64,000 nt of DNA from Actinoplanes flavus (GTDB lineage: Bacteria; Actinomycetota; Actinomycetes; Mycobacteriales; Micromonosporaceae), in NCBI RefSeq assembly GCF_017592555.1, contig NZ_JAGFNS010000031.1:57389-121388 (forward strand), given 5' to 3'. Position numbers and translations under genes: made by a program. The notes beneath the pieces are model-generated. The model was given only the letters and a program-made list of their open reading frames with translations, did not search any database and was not told the DNA's origin. Shown here one piece after another: positions 1 through 8,803 of the stretch. Every line of letters starts with the position of its first letter. Positions within the stretch are counted from its first letter, which is position 1.

Positions 1-1786
1 CGATGCTGGCCCGTACGTGGATCTGCCGTGCCCCGAGCATGATCGGCGCGTCCAGGTCGCCGAGGATCCGCCGGGCCACCTCCTCGGCGCCGTCGTCGCC
101 GGTCAGCAGCACCCCGAACTCGTCGGCGCCGAACCGGGCCACCAGGTCCTCCTCACGGAGGCAGCCGCGCAGCCGGTCGGCGAGCCGGACCAGCAACTGG
201 TCTCCGGCCAGGTGCCCGAGACTGTCGTTGACCCGCTTGAAGCCGTCCATGTCGAGGTGCAGCACGGTGGCGGTGGCGCCGCTCTCCAGCGTGGCGGCGG
301 TCCGCTCACGGAACAGGGCCCGGTTGGCGAGCTGGGTGAGCGAGTCGTGGTACGCCTCGTGCACCAGCTGCTCCTGGAGCTCCATCCGATCGCTGATGTC
401 CCGGGTGTTCAGCACGAAGCCGGCCACGTGCGGGTCGTCCACCAGGTTCGTGATGATCGCCTCGGAGGGCCGCTTGCGCCCGTCCTGGTGGGTGTGCACG
501 ACCTCGAGGGTGACGCTGGCGAACGGGCGGGCCGCGACCTGGCGCATCGCCTGGGCCAGCCGCATCGCCACCTCGGCGTCGACCAGGTCGGTGTAGCGGC
601 GGCCGAGGAACACCGCCGCCGGGTAGCCGAACACGCGCTGCATCGACTCGGACTGGTAGCGGATCACCCCGGAGCTGTCGATCACCGTGATCACGTCCGA
701 GCTGTGCCGGATGAGGGCGTGGAAGTGCTGCTCACGGGCGTACAGCTCGGCGGTGCGGTCGGCGACCCGGGTCTCCAGGCCGCGGGTCAGCGCCCGGTTC
801 TCCAACTGGGTGAGCAACTGCCGGCCGATGAGCAGCAGGATCAGGAAGGACCTGGTGAAGCCCACGAACGTGGGGACGTGGCCGGTCTGCAGTTGGAGCA
901 TGACGCTGGCGCCCAGGGCGGCGATCACCGTGAGGTACGGCATCATGACCGCGGTGCTCCACACGCCCGGCGGCAGGTCCAGCGGGGCGTCGTCGGCCAC
1001 CCGGGGCCGCAGCGCGCCCATCGTGATCAGCGCGTAGCCGGCCAGCCAGCCCAGGTGCACGATCGGCCCGCCGCCGAAGTCGTGCACCAGGTGCAGGTAG
1101 ACGTGCCCGGCGTCGGCGACGGCGAAGGCGATCAGGCCGGCGCAGACGAACGTCAGGTCGGCGCCGAAGCCACGCCGGTCCCGGCGCAACGGCAGCATGT
1201 AGGCGACCATGGTGGCGATCACGACGTCGGCCAGCGGGAAGAACAGCGTCAGGTAGAAGCGCGGCCCGTGCGCGCCGGCCGCCAGGTCGTCCATGACGAA
1301 GATCCAGGCCAACAGTACGAGCGACGACGCGATCAGCAGACCGTCGAGGACACTGCGGACCCGGTTCGCCAGGGGCTGGGCGGCGCGCGGCATGGTCAGC
1401 AGCGCGGCCGGGATCAGCAGGCCCAGCCCGGCCAGGCCGATGTCCTCCACACCCCGCTGCGCCAGGACCTCCGGCACCCCCGGCACCCACCTGCGGGCGA
1501 GCCACGTGAACTGAGCGAAACCCCAGGTCAGCAGACCGGCGGCGAGCAGCGCCCAGGCCCAGCGGGACCGGCCGGTGAAGGCGAGGGACCGCCACACGCA
1601 GGCGCCGGCCGCCATCGCGGCCCCGGCCAGCAGGGCCCAGGTGCCGACGGCGCCGGCCGTGGCCGTGCCGCCGGCCCTGCTCATCACCAGCACGGCGACG
1701 ACCAGGAACAGGGCTCCGACCGCGACACAGTGGCGGGTCCAGCGACGCGACGCGCCCGGATCCATGGCCGTACGGTCCACCGCCAT
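1..1786 (-). CDS. Membrane-bound PAS-GGDEF protein (putative diguanylate cyclase), C-terminus cut by window edge
   Basis: The minus-strand frame is open from the left edge to two in-frame ATGs (1786 and 1765), giving about 595 residues with no stop. The first ~310 residues form a hydrophobic region with about eight membrane segments. A short coiled linker, a PAS-like domain (around 345-460) and a GGDEF domain (from about 475) follow. The signature reads RFGADEF near positions 110-130, so the usual second Gly is Ala. GGDEF domains make cyclic di-GMP from two GTP; whether this variant is active, and whether an EAL domain follows, cannot be seen. It would sense something at the membrane. A cyclic-di-GMP riboswitch lies 12 kb away. 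No strong ribosome site separates the two starts. Confidence 0.85.
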   Translation of the reverse strand, partial: MAVDRTAMDPGASRRWTRHCVAVGALFLVVAVLVMSRAGGTATAGAVGTWALLAGAAMAAGACVWRSLAFTGRSRWAWALLAAGLLTWGFAQFTWLARRWVPGVPEVLAQRGVEDIGLAGLGLLIPAALLTMPRAAQPLANRVRSVLDGLLIASSLVLLAWIFVMDDLAAGAHGPRFYLTLFFPLADVVIATMVAYMLPLRRDRRGFGADLTFVCAGLIAFAVADAGHVYLHLVHDFGGGPIVHLGWLAGYALITMGALRPRVADDAPLDLPPGVWSTAVMMPYLTVIAALGASVMLQLQTGHVPTFVGFTRSFLILLLIGRQLLTQLENRALTRGLETRVADRTAELYAREQHFHALIRHSSDVITVIDSSGVIRYQSESMQRVFGYPAAVFLGRRYTDLVDAEVAMRLAQAMRQVAARPFASVTLEVVHTHQDGRKRPSEAIITNLVDDPHVAGFVLNTRDISDRMELQEQLVHEAYHDSLTQLANRALFRERTAATLESGATATVLHLDMDGFKRVNDSLGHLAGDQLLVRLADRLRGCLREEDLVARFGADEFGVLLTGDDGAEEVARRILGDLDAPIMLGARQIHVRASI

Positions 1787-1874
1787 CCGCTCACCCCTTC
1801 CGGTCCCCCCACCATGCAGTGGTGGCAACCGGGTCATCGGGCCGCGACAGCCGCTCTTGAGGAGATCCCGTGGG

Positions 1875-2531
1875 TCAGTTCCCGACCAGGCCGTCCTGGA
1901 AGGCCACGATCACCAGCTGGACCCGGTCGCGGACGCCCAGCTTGGCGATCGCCCGGGTGACGTGGGTCTTGGCGGTCAGCGGGCTGATCACCAGCTCGCG
2001 GGCGATGTCGTCGTTGGAGAACCCGGTGGCGACCAGCCGCACCACCTCCCGCTCCCGTTCGGTGAGCACCGCCAGCCGGTCGCCGCCGGGGGACGCGGCC
2101 GCCACGACCGGCCGGTGGGCGAACTCACCGACCACCCGGCGGGTGACGCTGGGGGAGAGCAGGGCGTCCCCGGCGGCCACCACCCGGACCGCGTTGCGCA
2201 GCCCGTCCGGGTCGATCTCCTTGGTGAGGAAGCCGCTCGCCCCGGCCGCGAGGGCGGCGAACACGTACTCGTCGGTCTCGAACGTGGTCAGGATGATGAT
2301 CTTCGCGGGGTGGAAGCCGAGGATCTGCCTCGTGGCCGTGATGCCGTCGATCCCGGGCATCCGGATGTCCATCAGGATCACATCCGGGCGCAGCGTACGG
2401 GCGGCGCGCACCGCCTCGTCACCGGTCGACGCCTCGCCCACCACCGTGATGTCCCGCCCGCGCCGCAGCAGACTGCGGAAACCGGCGCGGACCAGGTGCT
2501 GGTCGTCGGCCAGGAGTACCGAGATGGTCAT
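1875..2531 (-). CDS. NarL/LuxR-family response regulator
   Basis: A 218-residue protein with an N-terminal receiver domain (acidic pair D9/D10, phospho-acceptor D55 in LMDIRMPG) and a C-terminal LuxR-type helix-turn-helix from about residue 150 (LTEREREVVRLVATG). Its ATG overlaps the stop of the upstream kinase gene by four bases (ATGA), so the two are translationally coupled. It is the output regulator of that kinase. Its targets are unknown; an 18-bp palindrome just upstream of the kinase gene is a plausible self-binding site. Confidence 0.95.
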   Translation of the reverse strand: MTISVLLADDQHLVRAGFRSLLRRGRDITVVGEASTGDEAVRAARTLRPDVILMDIRMPGIDGITATRQILGFHPAKIIILTTFETDEYVFAALAAGASGFLTKEIDPDGLRNAVRVVAAGDALLSPSVTRRVVGEFAHRPVVAAASPGGDRLAVLTEREREVVRLVATGFSNDDIARELVISPLTAKTHVTRAIAKLGVRDRVQLVIVAFQDGLVGN

Positions 2532-3628
2532 CTTGACTCCGTGATCGGGATGGTGGCGCGTACCGTGAATCCGTCCTCGACCGGACCGGCGGTGAGCGCG
2601 CCGCCTAGCGCGGCCACCCGCTCGCGCATGCCGGAGATGCCGTGCCCGTCGGCCACCGGGCCGCCCGCCGTGCCGTCGTCGTGCACGTCGACCAGGACAC
2701 TGCCGGGCGCGTACCGCAGGGTGACCCGGACGCGGGTGGCGCCGGCGTGCCGGACGGTGTTGGTCAGTGACTCCTGCACCACCCGGTAGACGGCGGTGGC
2801 CACCGGCGCCGGCACCTCGACCGGGTCGCCGACGGCGTCGAACGCGACGTCCAGGCCGGCCTCGCGGACCCGGCCGATCAGCCGCTCCAGGCCCTCGAGC
2901 GCCGGCAGCTCACCCTCGCGCAGCACGCCGACCAGCGCTTTCAGGTCGGTCATGGCCCGGCCGCGGACCTCCTGGGCCAGCTTCAGCGAGGCCTTCGCCT
3001 CCTCCGGCTCGTCGTCGAAGGAGTCCAGCGCCACGTTCAGGTGCACGCCGACCACGGCCAGCGTGTGCGAGACCACGTCGTGCAGGTCACGGGCGATCTC
3101 CACCCGCTCCTCGGCCCGCCTCCGGCCGGCCTCGAGCCGCCGCCGCTGCTCGTCCTGGGTGATCCGGTGCGCCATCTCGGCACGCCAGCGGAGCGTGTTC
3201 CGGTACGCGGACGCGCCGGCCAGCGCGGCGGCCACCCACAGCGCCTCCCCGCCGAGGTGGGCGAGCACCCAGTCGGCCGGATGCGGAGACACGAAGGCGT
3301 CCCAGGTGAGGCCCCAGCACAGCATGAGCGCCGCGGCGATGATCGCGGTCCGTGACCGCCCGGCCAGGACCAGCGCCACCAGGGCGGCGGTCGCGGGCCA
3401 CAGCCAGCCGACGGTGATCAGCTCGGCCACCCGCCAGGCGGCGACCGTGCAGAAGGAGAGCAGGAGCACGGCGAGCGGCCACCGGCGGGCGGCCAGGGTC
3501 AGTCCGGCCAGGCCCACGGCGAGTGTGCCGACCAGGACGGTCTCGCCGAGCCCGCCGGTCAGGGCGAGACCGGTCGGCACGCCCACCAGGGTCAGGACGG
3601 CGGCGGTACGGGTGAGGTTCGTCGTCAT
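2528..3628 (-). CDS. DesK/NarX-type sensor histidine kinase
   Basis: A 366-residue membrane kinase. The first ~140 residues hold four to five hydrophobic segments. The HisKA_3 dimerisation helix carries the phospho-acceptor H183 in ARDLHDVVSH, and a C-terminal HATPase domain ends with the G-box HGISGMRERV. I chose the ATG at 3628 because the membrane domain begins there; the frame continues further upstream but that stretch is Arg/Pro/Gly-rich like non-coding shadow sequence. There is no clear ribosome site, so translation may be leaderless. It forms an operon with the response regulator at 1875-2531 through a four-base overlap. Confidence 0.93.
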   Translation of the reverse strand: MTTNLTRTAAVLTLVGVPTGLALTGGLGETVLVGTLAVGLAGLTLAARRWPLAVLLLSFCTVAAWRVAELITVGWLWPATAALVALVLAGRSRTAIIAAALMLCWGLTWDAFVSPHPADWVLAHLGGEALWVAAALAGASAYRNTLRWRAEMAHRITQDEQRRRLEAGRRRAEERVEIARDLHDVVSHTLAVVGVHLNVALDSFDDEPEEAKASLKLAQEVRGRAMTDLKALVGVLREGELPALEGLERLIGRVREAGLDVAFDAVGDPVEVPAPVATAVYRVVQESLTNTVRHAGATRVRVTLRYAPGSVLVDVHDDGTAGGPVADGHGISGMRERVAALGGALTAGPVEDGFTVRATIPITESR

Positions 3629-3708
3629 GCCGGGGACGCTAGGTCCGCCGGGCGGGGCGGCGCGTCCTACCGCCGCTGTCAACCGCATCGACGCCTCCCG
3701 CGTACGGC

Positions 3709-3726
3709 CTACACCGATCGGTGTAG
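3709..3726. promoter_or_regulatory. 18-bp perfect palindrome, candidate operator of the kinase/regulator operon
   Basis: CTACACCGATCGGTGTAG is a perfect palindrome between the stop of the LigD-like gene and the start of the kinase gene. The core ACCGATCGGT recurs in another perfect palindrome (10354-10373) in front of the other ABC/two-component operon. There is no T-run, so an operator is more likely than a terminator. Confidence 0.45.
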
Positions 3727-3729
3727 AGA

Positions 3730-4686
3730 CTATTCCCCGCCGGCCGCCTCCCGGCGTGCCCGGGCGCGGCGCTTCCCCTCGTGCATGGCCTGCACCCGGG
3801 CCACCGGGATGGTGTGCCCCTCGGCGACCAGCCCGGGGTCGAGCTTCTGCGGGGCGGGCATGCCGGCCGCCCACGGGTCGCGGTCGCCGAGCAGGCCGGG
3901 CACGGTGTGCAGGGTGAAGTCGGCGGGCGTGACCCGGTCCAGGTCGTCCCAGCCGACCGGGAACGAGACCGGTACGCCGGGCCGGGCCCGCGGGCTGTAC
4001 GCCGCCGCCACGGTGGCCCCGCCCGCCCGGGTGGCGTCGAGGAACACCTTGCCGTGCCGGTCCTCCCGGATGAACGCGGTGGTGGCCAGCTCCGGGTCGA
4101 GACGCTCGGCCCGGGCGGCGACCGCGCGCTGGGCGGCCGCCACGTCCTCCACGGCCGCGCCCTCGGCGAGGGGGACGAAGACGTGCACGCCCTTGGCGCC
4201 GCTGGTCTTGACCGCCCCGGACATCCCGACGTCGGCGAGCGCTCGCCGGACCAGCCGGGCGCCGGCCACGGCGAGGCCGAAGCCGCCGTCCTCCGGCGGG
4301 TCCAGGTCCATGATGAGGTGGGTCGGGTGGGTGGAGCCGGCGGTCATCAGCGCCGGGTGGTACTCGACGGCCCGCTGATTGCCCAGCCAGTAGAGCGTGC
4401 GGCGGTCGTTGGCCAGCGGGTACGTCACCTCGCGGTGCGACGAGTCGGCCCAGACCGTGGCCCGGGGCACCCAGTCCGGCGTGTACTTCGGCAGGTTCTT
4501 CTGCATGAATCGGTCTTGGCCGCGGAGCACCCGGATGACCGAGAGCGGCCGGTCCCGCAGCACCGGGACGAACCGGCCGGCCATCGCGTCCAGGTAGTCG
4601 ATCAGATCCCGCTTGGTGGCCCCGGCCCCGGGAAACAGCTCCTGGTCCAGGTTGGTCAGCGGTACGCCGTCACGTTCCTCACCCAT
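3730..4686 (-). CDS. Stand-alone LigD-type polymerase (PrimPol) domain protein
   Basis: A 318-residue protein matching the polymerase domain of bacterial LigD (archaeo-eukaryotic primase fold), which fills and extends ends in non-homologous end joining. The metal-binding motif is DLDPP (residues 127-131), followed by the SGAKGVH motif (162-168) and a third acidic site in VFLD. No ligase or phosphoesterase domain is attached and no ku gene is adjacent. The start is the ATG at 4686, 17 bases from the stop of the upstream binding-protein gene, so the two may be co-transcribed. In actinomycetes such split LigD polymerase proteins act with Ku and a separate ligase; that role is inferred. Confidence 0.92.
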   Translation of the reverse strand: MGEERDGVPLTNLDQELFPGAGATKRDLIDYLDAMAGRFVPVLRDRPLSVIRVLRGQDRFMQKNLPKYTPDWVPRATVWADSSHREVTYPLANDRRTLYWLGNQRAVEYHPALMTAGSTHPTHLIMDLDPPEDGGFGLAVAGARLVRRALADVGMSGAVKTSGAKGVHVFVPLAEGAAVEDVAAAQRAVAARAERLDPELATTAFIREDRHGKVFLDATRAGGATVAAAYSPRARPGVPVSFPVGWDDLDRVTPADFTLHTVPGLLGDRDPWAAGMPAPQKLDPGLVAEGHTIPVARVQAMHEGKRRARARREAAGGE

Positions 4687-4703
4687 GCACCCATCGTGCC
4701 CCG

Positions 4704-5966
4704 TTACGACTGTCTGATGAACCGTTTGGCGGCCGCGGCGAGGGCGCTCCGCAACGCGGCGGCGTCGCCCGAGGTGGAGAAGGCGCCGAGGGCCGCGTTG
4801 GCGGCGTTCTGCCAGGGCTGCGAGCAGGCCGAGCCGTGGGCGCAGGACGGGACCGGGATGCCCGACTGCCAGTCCGCGACCGCCTCGAGCTGGTAGTCGC
4901 TGAAACCGTCGGTCGGCGCGTCGGTCCGGGCCGGGATGGAGCCCTTGCGCACGCTGAACGCCTGCTGTCCGCGCGGCGAGGCGACGGTCTCCAGCCAGCA
5001 GCGGGCGCCCTCGGGGTTGGCCGCGCCGGTGGTCAGCACGAACGAGTCGGCCAGCCACTGGAACGCCGTGCCGTTGCCGGGGAAGGTGAAGCTGTCGTAC
5101 CCGCTGAAGGTGTTCGCCGTCATCTCGGCGGTGACCCAGTCGCCCATCAGCTGGTAGCCGGCCTTGCCGTCGATGAGCAGGCGGGTGGCCTGCGGCCAGT
5201 CGAGCGAGTCGCGGTCGGGGTTGCTGAACGCCAGGAGCCGGGCGTAGTCCTCGATCGCCAGCCGGACCGGCTCGCTGTCCCACTTCGTCGCACCGGTGAA
5301 CAGGCCACCGAACCGCTCCGGGCCGAGATCACTGATCAGCACCGACTCCAGCAGCATGAGCTGGGTCCAGTCGCGGCCGAGCGCGAGCGGGGACTCGATC
5401 CCGGAACGGCGCAGCCGCTCCAGGTCGCCGAGGAACGCGTCCAGGGTCTTCGGGACGGTCAGGATGCCGGCGTCGGCGAGCACCCGGTCGTTGGTCCAGA
5501 CCACGTTGGCGCGGTGCACGCCGGCCGGAACCGAGTAGATCCCGCCGTTCACGGTGAGGTCGGCGACCAGGCCGGCCGGCAGCGCGTCGCGCAGGCCCCA
5601 GGCCCGGTACTCCGCGCTGAGGTCCCGCACCTGGTCGGCGTCGATGTGGTCGAGCAGTTCCGCGCCGGCGTGCACCTGGAAGGTGTCCGGGGCGTCGTCG
5701 TGCTGGAGGCGGGCGGCGAGCACCTGCTTCGCGTTCACCCCGGCGCCGCCGGGGACCACGCCGCTCTCGAACCGCTGCCCGGGACAGGACTCCGTGAACA
5801 GACCGGCCAGGGCGTCCAGGCCCGCCTTCTCGCCCCCGCCGGCCCACCAGGTGAAGACCTCGACCGTCGACGCGGCGGTGTCGTCCTCGCCGGGCCCGCA
5901 GGCGGACGTCACCAGCAGTGCGGCGCCGACGACGACGGCCGTCAGGGCGCGCCGGGTGCTGCGCAT
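4704..5966 (-). CDS. Carbohydrate ABC transporter substrate-binding lipoprotein (orphan)
   Basis: A 420-residue protein with an N-terminal lipoprotein signal (hydrophobic core then VTSACG) followed by a family 1 extracellular solute-binding fold. The opening VFTWWAGGGEKAGLDAL is typical of glucose/mannose-type sugar-binding proteins. The ATG at 5966 is supported by a GGGGAGAAGG ribosome site five bases upstream; an upstream in-frame start lacks one. No permease or ATPase genes lie nearby, so it must share a transporter encoded elsewhere or act as a sensor. Its placement in front of a DNA-repair polymerase gene is odd. Confidence 0.9.
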   Translation of the reverse strand: MRSTRRALTAVVVGAALLVTSACGPGEDDTAASTVEVFTWWAGGGEKAGLDALAGLFTESCPGQRFESGVVPGGAGVNAKQVLAARLQHDDAPDTFQVHAGAELLDHIDADQVRDLSAEYRAWGLRDALPAGLVADLTVNGGIYSVPAGVHRANVVWTNDRVLADAGILTVPKTLDAFLGDLERLRRSGIESPLALGRDWTQLMLLESVLISDLGPERFGGLFTGATKWDSEPVRLAIEDYARLLAFSNPDRDSLDWPQATRLLIDGKAGYQLMGDWVTAEMTANTFSGYDSFTFPGNGTAFQWLADSFVLTTGAANPEGARCWLETVASPRGQQAFSVRKGSIPARTDAPTDGFSDYQLEAVADWQSGIPVPSCAHGSACSQPWQNAANAALGAFSTSGDAAALRSALAAAAKRFIRQS

Positions 5967-6136
5967 GGCCTTCTCCCCATCATCCAGACTCGTCGTTGTC
6001 AAAGGGACAATCGGAAGTACCGTGCCGCTCCGCGCGCAAAGGTGTCAACTCGTGACCTATCGCCGCTGGCTAAGCCCAACGGGGTACGCCAAACGGGCCA
6101 TAGCTGACGGTCTATCCGATTCGTCACAATCGCAGC

Positions 6137-6493
6137 ATGAGCGCACCGGGCGACACCCTCCTCCTCGTCGGTTTGGCCGCCGCCGCCATGGCCTGTGCCG
6201 GATACGTCGCGGGCCGGATCCATCAGCGCCGGCAGAGCGGGGCGGAACTGCGGGAGGCCTACCGGCACGGCTACGAGACGGCCACCCGCAGCGTGTTCAG
6301 CATGGCCGCGCGCGCCGCCGGTCAGCGGCCGGTCGCGCCGCCGGTCGTGCCGCTCGCCCCCGACGTGCCGGAGCAGCGGGAGGGCCGGCACACGGTGCCC
6401 GAGGCACTGGTCCGGGCCGCCACCTACCAGCTGCCGCCGGACCGGGTCGCCCGCGCCAAGGTGGAGCACCGGGTCCCCCGGCCGCGCGGGTGA
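6137..6493 (+). CDS. Small single-pass membrane protein, unknown function
   Basis: A 118-residue protein with one N-terminal transmembrane helix (about residues 8-26) and a charged cytoplasmic region. An Arg/Glu-rich helix (RRQSGAELREAYRHGYETA) is followed by a Pro/Arg-rich tail. Codon use with G/C in third positions and the divergent arrangement with the lipoprotein gene support a real gene. It converges on rnhA with seven bases between the stops. I do not recognise the family. Confidence 0.7.
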   Translation: MSAPGDTLLLVGLAAAAMACAGYVAGRIHQRRQSGAELREAYRHGYETATRSVFSMAARAAGQRPVAPPVVPLAPDVPEQREGRHTVPEALVRAATYQLPPDRVARAKVEHRVPRPRG

Positions 6494-6500
6494 CCGCTCG

Positions 6501-6959
6501 TCAGGACCGGGCGGCCGCCTCGACGGCCTCGCGCAGCCCCCGGGCGGCGAGGCGGTCGGCCCGTTCGTTCTCCGGGTGGCCGGCGTGCCCCTTCACCCAG
6601 TGCCAGGTCACCTCGTGCCGCCGCACCGCCTCGTCCAGCCGCTTCCACAGGTCGACGTTCTTCACCGGCTGCCGGGCCGCGGTCTGCCAGCCGTTGCGCT
6701 TCCAGTTGTGCATGTACTGCGTGATGCCGTTCCGCACGTAGACGCTGTCGGTGTAGATCTCCACCGTGAGCGGGGCCCGGGTCAGGGCCTCCAGCGCACG
6801 GATCGGGGCCGTCAGCTCCATCCGGTTGTTCGTGGTCGGATCCGCCTCGCCGCCGCACAGATCCTTCTCGGCCGTGCCCCAGCGCAGCACCGCGCCCCAG
6901 CCGCCCGGTCCGGGATTGGGGACACACGCCCCGTCGGTGTAGATCTGTACGACGCTCAT
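6501..6959 (-). CDS. rnhA: Ribonuclease HI
   Basis: A 152-residue protein with the full RNase HI active site: D9 (IYTDGAC), E48 (NRMEL), D71 (IYTDS), D135 (NERADRL) and the loop His in KGHAGHPENE. It cleaves the RNA strand of RNA:DNA hybrids. The start at 6959 (MSVVQIYTDG) fits the usual family length; the frame runs on upstream to 7010 without homology. It stands alone, divergent from the ABC transporter genes. Confidence 0.96.
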   Translation of the reverse strand: MSVVQIYTDGACVPNPGPGGWGAVLRWGTAEKDLCGGEADPTTNNRMELTAPIRALEALTRAPLTVEIYTDSVYVRNGITQYMHNWKRNGWQTAARQPVKNVDLWKRLDEAVRRHEVTWHWVKGHAGHPENERADRLAARGLREAVEAAARS

Positions 6960-7111
6960 ACCCGGAGACGATAGAGCCCGACCCGGGTAGGAGGTCTCCA
7001 CCGCCACCATGGGGGAGTGTGGGACAGACCATCGAGGTGCACCGCGGGCCGGAGGCCCCAGCGGCTCACCGTATGGTGGCCGTGGCGGACGAATCCGGAT
7101 GGGCGGGACTC

Positions 7112-8041
7112 ATGGTTGGTGGCGACGCGGCCGCGGTCGAGGTGACGGACGTCGTGGTGCGCTACGGCGACACGACGGCCGTCGACGGGGTGTCCCTGCG
7201 CCTGCCGCGCGGGCGGGTGCTGGCCCTGCTCGGGCACAACGGCGCCGGCAAGACCAGCCTGCTCCAGGTCTGTGAGGGCTTCCGCCGGCCGGACGGCGGC
7301 CGGGCGCGGGTGCTCGGGCTGGACCCGGTCGGCGACCACGACGCGCTGATGCCGCGGCTCGGCATCATGCTCCAGTCCGGCGGGGTCTACCCGTGGGCCA
7401 CGGCCGGCGAGATCCTGCGGCTGTTCGCCTCGTTCGCGGCCGACCCGCTGGACACCGACATGCTGCTGGACCGGCTCGGCCTGCGCCGGTTCGAGCGCAC
7501 CCGGTTCCGCCGTCTCTCCGGCGGCGAGCAGCAGCGGCTCAGCCTCGCGGTGGCCCTGGTCGGCCGCCCCGAGCTGGTCTTCCTCGACGAGCCGACGGCC
7601 GGCATGGACACCGAGGCCCGGCACACCACCTGGCAGCTGATCGAGGAGCTGCGCGCCGACGGCGTCTCGGTGCTGCTCACCACGCACCTGCTGGACGAGG
7701 CGGAGCGGCTCGCCGACGACGTGGTGATCATGCGGTCCGGCCGGGTCGCGGCCACCGGCACCCCGGCCGAGCTGACCTCGGCGGCGGCCGTCGACGTCCT
7801 GGAGGTCCGTGCCGAGCCCGGGCTGGACCTGGCCGGGCTGCGCGGCCGGTGGAGCGTCGCCGAGCCCTCCCCGGGGCAGTACACGATCTCCGGCGCCCTC
7901 GACACCGCCGGCCTGGCCGAGGTGCTGACCTGGTTCGCGTCGGCGGGCGCCGACGTGACCGCGGTGAACACCCGCCGCCGCACCCTCGAGGACGTCTACC
8001 TGTCCCTGACCACGCAGACCCCGGTGGGAGCCGCCCAGTGA
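7112..8041 (+). CDS. ABC-2 type exporter, ATP-binding subunit
   Basis: About 309 residues. Walker A is GHNGAGKTSL, the signature is LSGGEQQRLSLA, and Walker B is LVFLDEPTAGMD. A C-terminal ~80-residue domain of the DrrA/CcmA type follows. The ATG at 7112 has a GGCGGGA ribosome-like site; an in-frame ATG at 7073 is possible but lacks one. The stop overlaps the GTG start of the permease gene, so the two proteins form one exporter. The substrate is unknown; drugs, lipids or peptides are typical for the family. Confidence 0.93.
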   Translation: MVGGDAAAVEVTDVVVRYGDTTAVDGVSLRLPRGRVLALLGHNGAGKTSLLQVCEGFRRPDGGRARVLGLDPVGDHDALMPRLGIMLQSGGVYPWATAGEILRLFASFAADPLDTDMLLDRLGLRRFERTRFRRLSGGEQQRLSLAVALVGRPELVFLDEPTAGMDTEARHTTWQLIEELRADGVSVLLTTHLLDEAERLADDVVIMRSGRVAATGTPAELTSAAAVDVLEVRAEPGLDLAGLRGRWSVAEPSPGQYTISGALDTAGLAEVLTWFASAGADVTAVNTRRRTLEDVYLSLTTQTPVGAAQ

Positions 8042-8793
8042 GCACCTTCGCCCCCGCGCCCGGGCGCGCGCCGATGCGGACCATCCTGGCCACCCAGATC
8101 CGCATGGAGCTGCTGCTGACCGCCCGCCGTGGCGAGGCCGTGGTGCTCGCCATGGGCGTCCCGCTGCTGGTGCTGCTCGGCGCCGGCCTGTTCGACGTCA
8201 CCAACCTGCCCACCGAGGACCGGCTCGGCTATGTCGTCCCCGGCGTGCTCGCCCTCACCGTGATGTCCACGGCGTTCACCGGCCAGGCCATCACCACCGG
8301 TTACGAGCGCAGTTACGGCGTACTCAAAAGGCTCGGAGCGTCGCCGCTCACCCGGCCCGGACTGCTGCTCGCCAAGACCGCCGCCGTGCTGGTCCAGATC
8401 GTGGTGCAGGTGCTGGTGCTGGCCCTGGTCGGCCTGGCCGTCGGCTGGCGGCCGGAGGCCGGCGCCCTGCTCCCCGCGCTCGGGGTGACCGTGCTGGCCG
8501 CCGCCGGCTACAGCGGCCTGGCCCTGCTGCTGGCCAGCGTGCTCAAGCCGGAGACCACCACCGGCGCGGCGACCCTGATCTACGTGGTGATGCTCTCCGT
8601 CGGCGGCATCATGTTCGGCGCACCCGACCTGGGCCCGGCCGGCTGGTTCCTGCTGCCGCTCGCGGCACACGCCGAGGCGCTGCGCGAGACGCTCATGCAC
8701 GGCGGCTCGGTGCCGGCCGGCATCTGGCTGGCCCTGCTCGCCTGGGCGGTGCTCTGGCCGGCCGTGGCGGCCCGCAAGTTCCGCTGGGAGTGA
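8038..8793 (+). CDS. ABC-2 type exporter, permease subunit
   Basis: A 251-residue membrane protein with six predicted hydrophobic segments of the ABC-2 permease family. The start is a GTG at 8038 within GTGA shared with the ATPase stop; the N-terminal residues MSTFAPAPGR precede the first cytoplasmic helix. It pairs with the ATPase at 7112-8041. The gene converges on the AAA ATPase gene with only ten bases between stops and no visible terminator. Confidence 0.9.
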   Translation: MSTFAPAPGRAPMRTILATQIRMELLLTARRGEAVVLAMGVPLLVLLGAGLFDVTNLPTEDRLGYVVPGVLALTVMSTAFTGQAITTGYERSYGVLKRLGASPLTRPGLLLAKTAAVLVQIVVQVLVLALVGLAVGWRPEAGALLPALGVTVLAAAGYSGLALLLASVLKPETTTGAATLIYVVMLSVGGIMFGAPDLGPAGWFLLPLAAHAEALRETLMHGGSVPAGIWLALLAWAVLWPAVAARKFRWE

Positions 8794-8803
8794 TCGTCGT
8801 CCA

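Noticed and set aside
1809..1825. Small hairpin CCACCA/TGGTGG upstream of the GGDEF gene as a terminator
   Set aside because: Stem of six, no T-run, and no strong reason beyond position; hairpins of this size are common at this G+C content.
17..1960. Plus-strand open frame of 647 residues at the left edge
   Set aside because: Shadow of the PAS-GGDEF gene, whose minus-strand frame has membrane helices and a recognisable GGDEF signature but no stop within the window.
5996..6010. TTGTC/GACAA inverted repeat upstream of the orphan lipoprotein gene as an operator
   Set aside because: Only five-base arms and no second copy in the window; too weak to report as a feature.
7019..7111. N-terminal extension of the ABC ATPase from 7019 or 7073
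   Set aside because: These residues do not resemble ABC ATPases and lack a ribosome site; the ATG at 7112 lies close before the conserved domain.
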